This document shows, one piece after another, positions 43,937-44,792 of a stretch of DNA of 44,792 nt. A program made the translations under genes and the position numbers. Under the pieces are notes generated by a model. That model was not told where the DNA came from. It did not search any database and saw only the letters and a list, made by a program, of their open reading frames with translations. Every line of letters starts with the position of its first letter. Position 1 is the stretch's first letter. This DNA comes from Candidatus Rokuibacteriota bacterium (lineage in GTDB: Bacteria > Methylomirabilota > Methylomirabilia > Rokubacteriales > CSP1-6): positions 1 to 44,792 of the forward strand of contig QHRW01000030.1 of the NCBI GenBank assembly GCA_003220265.1. Direction: 5' to 3'.

Positions 43937-44792
43937 CTAGTCCTCCTCGTATTGCTTCTTGAGGGCCGCCACGACGGCCGGATCGGCCAGCGTCGTGGTG
44001 TCGCCGAGCGCGCGGCCCTCGGCGATATCGCGCAGCAGGCGGCGCATGATCTTGCCGGAGCGCGTCTTGGGCAGCTCGGCCGAGAAGATGATGTCGTCGG
44101 GACGGGCGAGCGCACCGATCTTCTTGGACACGTGCTGCTTGAGCTCGTCCTGCAGCTCCTTGGTGCCAGTCACCCCGGCCTTCACGGTCACGAAGGCGGC
44201 GATCGCCTGGCCCTTGATCTCGTGCGGCTTGCCGATGACGGCGGCCTCGGCCACCTGCTTGTGATCGACGAGGGCGGATTCGACCTCCATCGTGGAGACC
44301 CGGTGACCGGAGACGTTCATGACGTCGTCCACGCGGCCGAGGAGCCAGAAGTAGCCGTCCTCGTCGATCTTGGCGCCGTCGCCGGTGAAGTAGATGTTGT
44401 CGTACTTGGACCAGTACTGCTTGACGAAGCGATCCGGGTCGCGCCAGATGCCGCGCAGCATGCCGGGCCACGGCTTGCGGATGACGAGATAGCCGGACTT
44501 GGCCGGCCTGCCGCGCTCGTCGAGCACGGCGGCGTCGATGCCGGGAAACGGCTTCGTCGCGGAGCCGGGCTTGAGCACCGTCACGCCGGGCAGCGGCGTG
44601 ATGAGAATGTGGCCCGTCTCGGTCTGCCACCACGTGTCCACCACCGGGCACTTGCCGTGCCCGATCACCTTCCAGTACCAGACCCACGCCTCCGGGTTGA
44701 TCGGCTCGCCCACGGTGCCGAGCAGGCGCAGACTCGAGAGGTCGCAGCGGTCGGGATACTGGTCGCCCCAGCGCATGAATGTGCGGATCGCG
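43937..44792 (-). CDS. acs: Acetyl-CoA synthetase, C-terminal part
   Basis: The frame is open to the window edge, so the N-terminus is missing; about 285 residues are visible. [24 protein letters not shown] (ATP/adenylate motif), [31 protein letters not shown] and [14 protein letters not shown] (with the lysine that is commonly acetylated for control) are all typical of Acs. It activates acetate to acetyl-CoA through acetyl-AMP. An alternative is a close acyl-CoA synthetase such as propionyl-CoA synthetase, but the motifs fit Acs best. The 228 bases between its stop and the zinc-finger gene hold no gene, only a CTGGCGCCAG palindrome. Confidence 0.92.
   Translation of the reverse strand, partial: AIRTFMRWGDQYPDRCDLSSLRLLGTVGEPINPEAWVWYWKVIGHGKCPVVDTWWQTETGHILITPLPGVTVLKPGSATKPFPGIDAAVLDERGRPAKSGYLVIRKPWPGMLRGIWRDPDRFVKQYWSKYDNIYFTGDGAKIDEDGYFWLLGRVDDVMNVSGHRVSTMEVESALVDHKQVAEAAVIGKPHEIKGQAIAAFVTVKAGVTGTKELQDELKQHVSKKIGALARPDDIIFSAELPKTRSGKIMRRLLRDIAEGRALGDTTTLADPAVVAALKKQYEED

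Overview
The window is a high-GC, densely coded stretch from a Gram-negative bacterium: there are outer-membrane and periplasmic proteins, lipoproteins, an AsmA protein and many stop/start overlaps (ATGA, GTGA, TTGA, TGATG). GC content and gene mix resemble uncultured Rokubacteria/Methylomirabilota-type soil or subsurface bacteria, but no rRNA or marker gene here proves the lineage.

Layout. 1-4.3 kb: the end of a membrane protein, a phasin-like protein behind a sigma-54-type promoter, then a leftward operon of citrate synthase, a DapF homologue and a LOG-family protein, and a divergent methyltransferase. 4.3-8.8 kb: a giant secreted protein with CARDB and ten IPT/TIG domains. 8.9-25.0 kb: the centrepiece, two divergent operons sharing a 0.2-kb control region. 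The leftward operon encodes an outer-membrane beta-barrel, a small anchored protein, an exported decaheme cytochrome with an LVIVD-type propeller, and an exported tetraheme cytochrome. The rightward operon encodes a NuoE-NuoF fusion, a 720-residue NuoG-like/two-cNMP-binding-domain/ferredoxin fusion, a membrane protein with two H-x13-H pairs, a membrane-anchored decaheme cytochrome and a secreted tandem HbpS/GlcG-like protein.

Together the two operons could form an electron path from cytoplasmic NAD(P)H through FMN and Fe-S clusters, membrane hemes b and 24 c-type hemes to the cell surface, or the reverse. Two cyclic-nucleotide-binding domains sit inside the cytoplasmic Fe-S subunit. This is the best candidate for an undescribed system. 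Its direction, substrate and assembly are inferred.

25.1-35.2 kb: mostly leftward genes for envelope functions. An HlyD/ABC-ATPase/ABC-2 exporter is bracketed by an active-type and an inactive-type M16 peptidase. Below it lie a secreted protein, an internally duplicated membrane protein, a quinone oxidoreductase and an AsmA protein. A 37-codon repeat-bearing frame is coupled to the ABC ATPase. 35.2-39.0 kb: cupin, luciferase-like oxidoreductase, HtrA-like protease, zinc-ribbon membrane protein and family-5 uracil-DNA glycosylase. 39.05-40.2 kb: a gene-poor, atypical stretch with a small repeat-bearing lipoprotein and a possible recombinase remnant. 40.2-44.8 kb: isoaspartyl peptidase, threonine dehydratase, a long inverted repeat, a PlsC-type acyltransferase, a DksA/TraR-type zinc-finger protein and the C-terminal part of acetyl-CoA synthetase.
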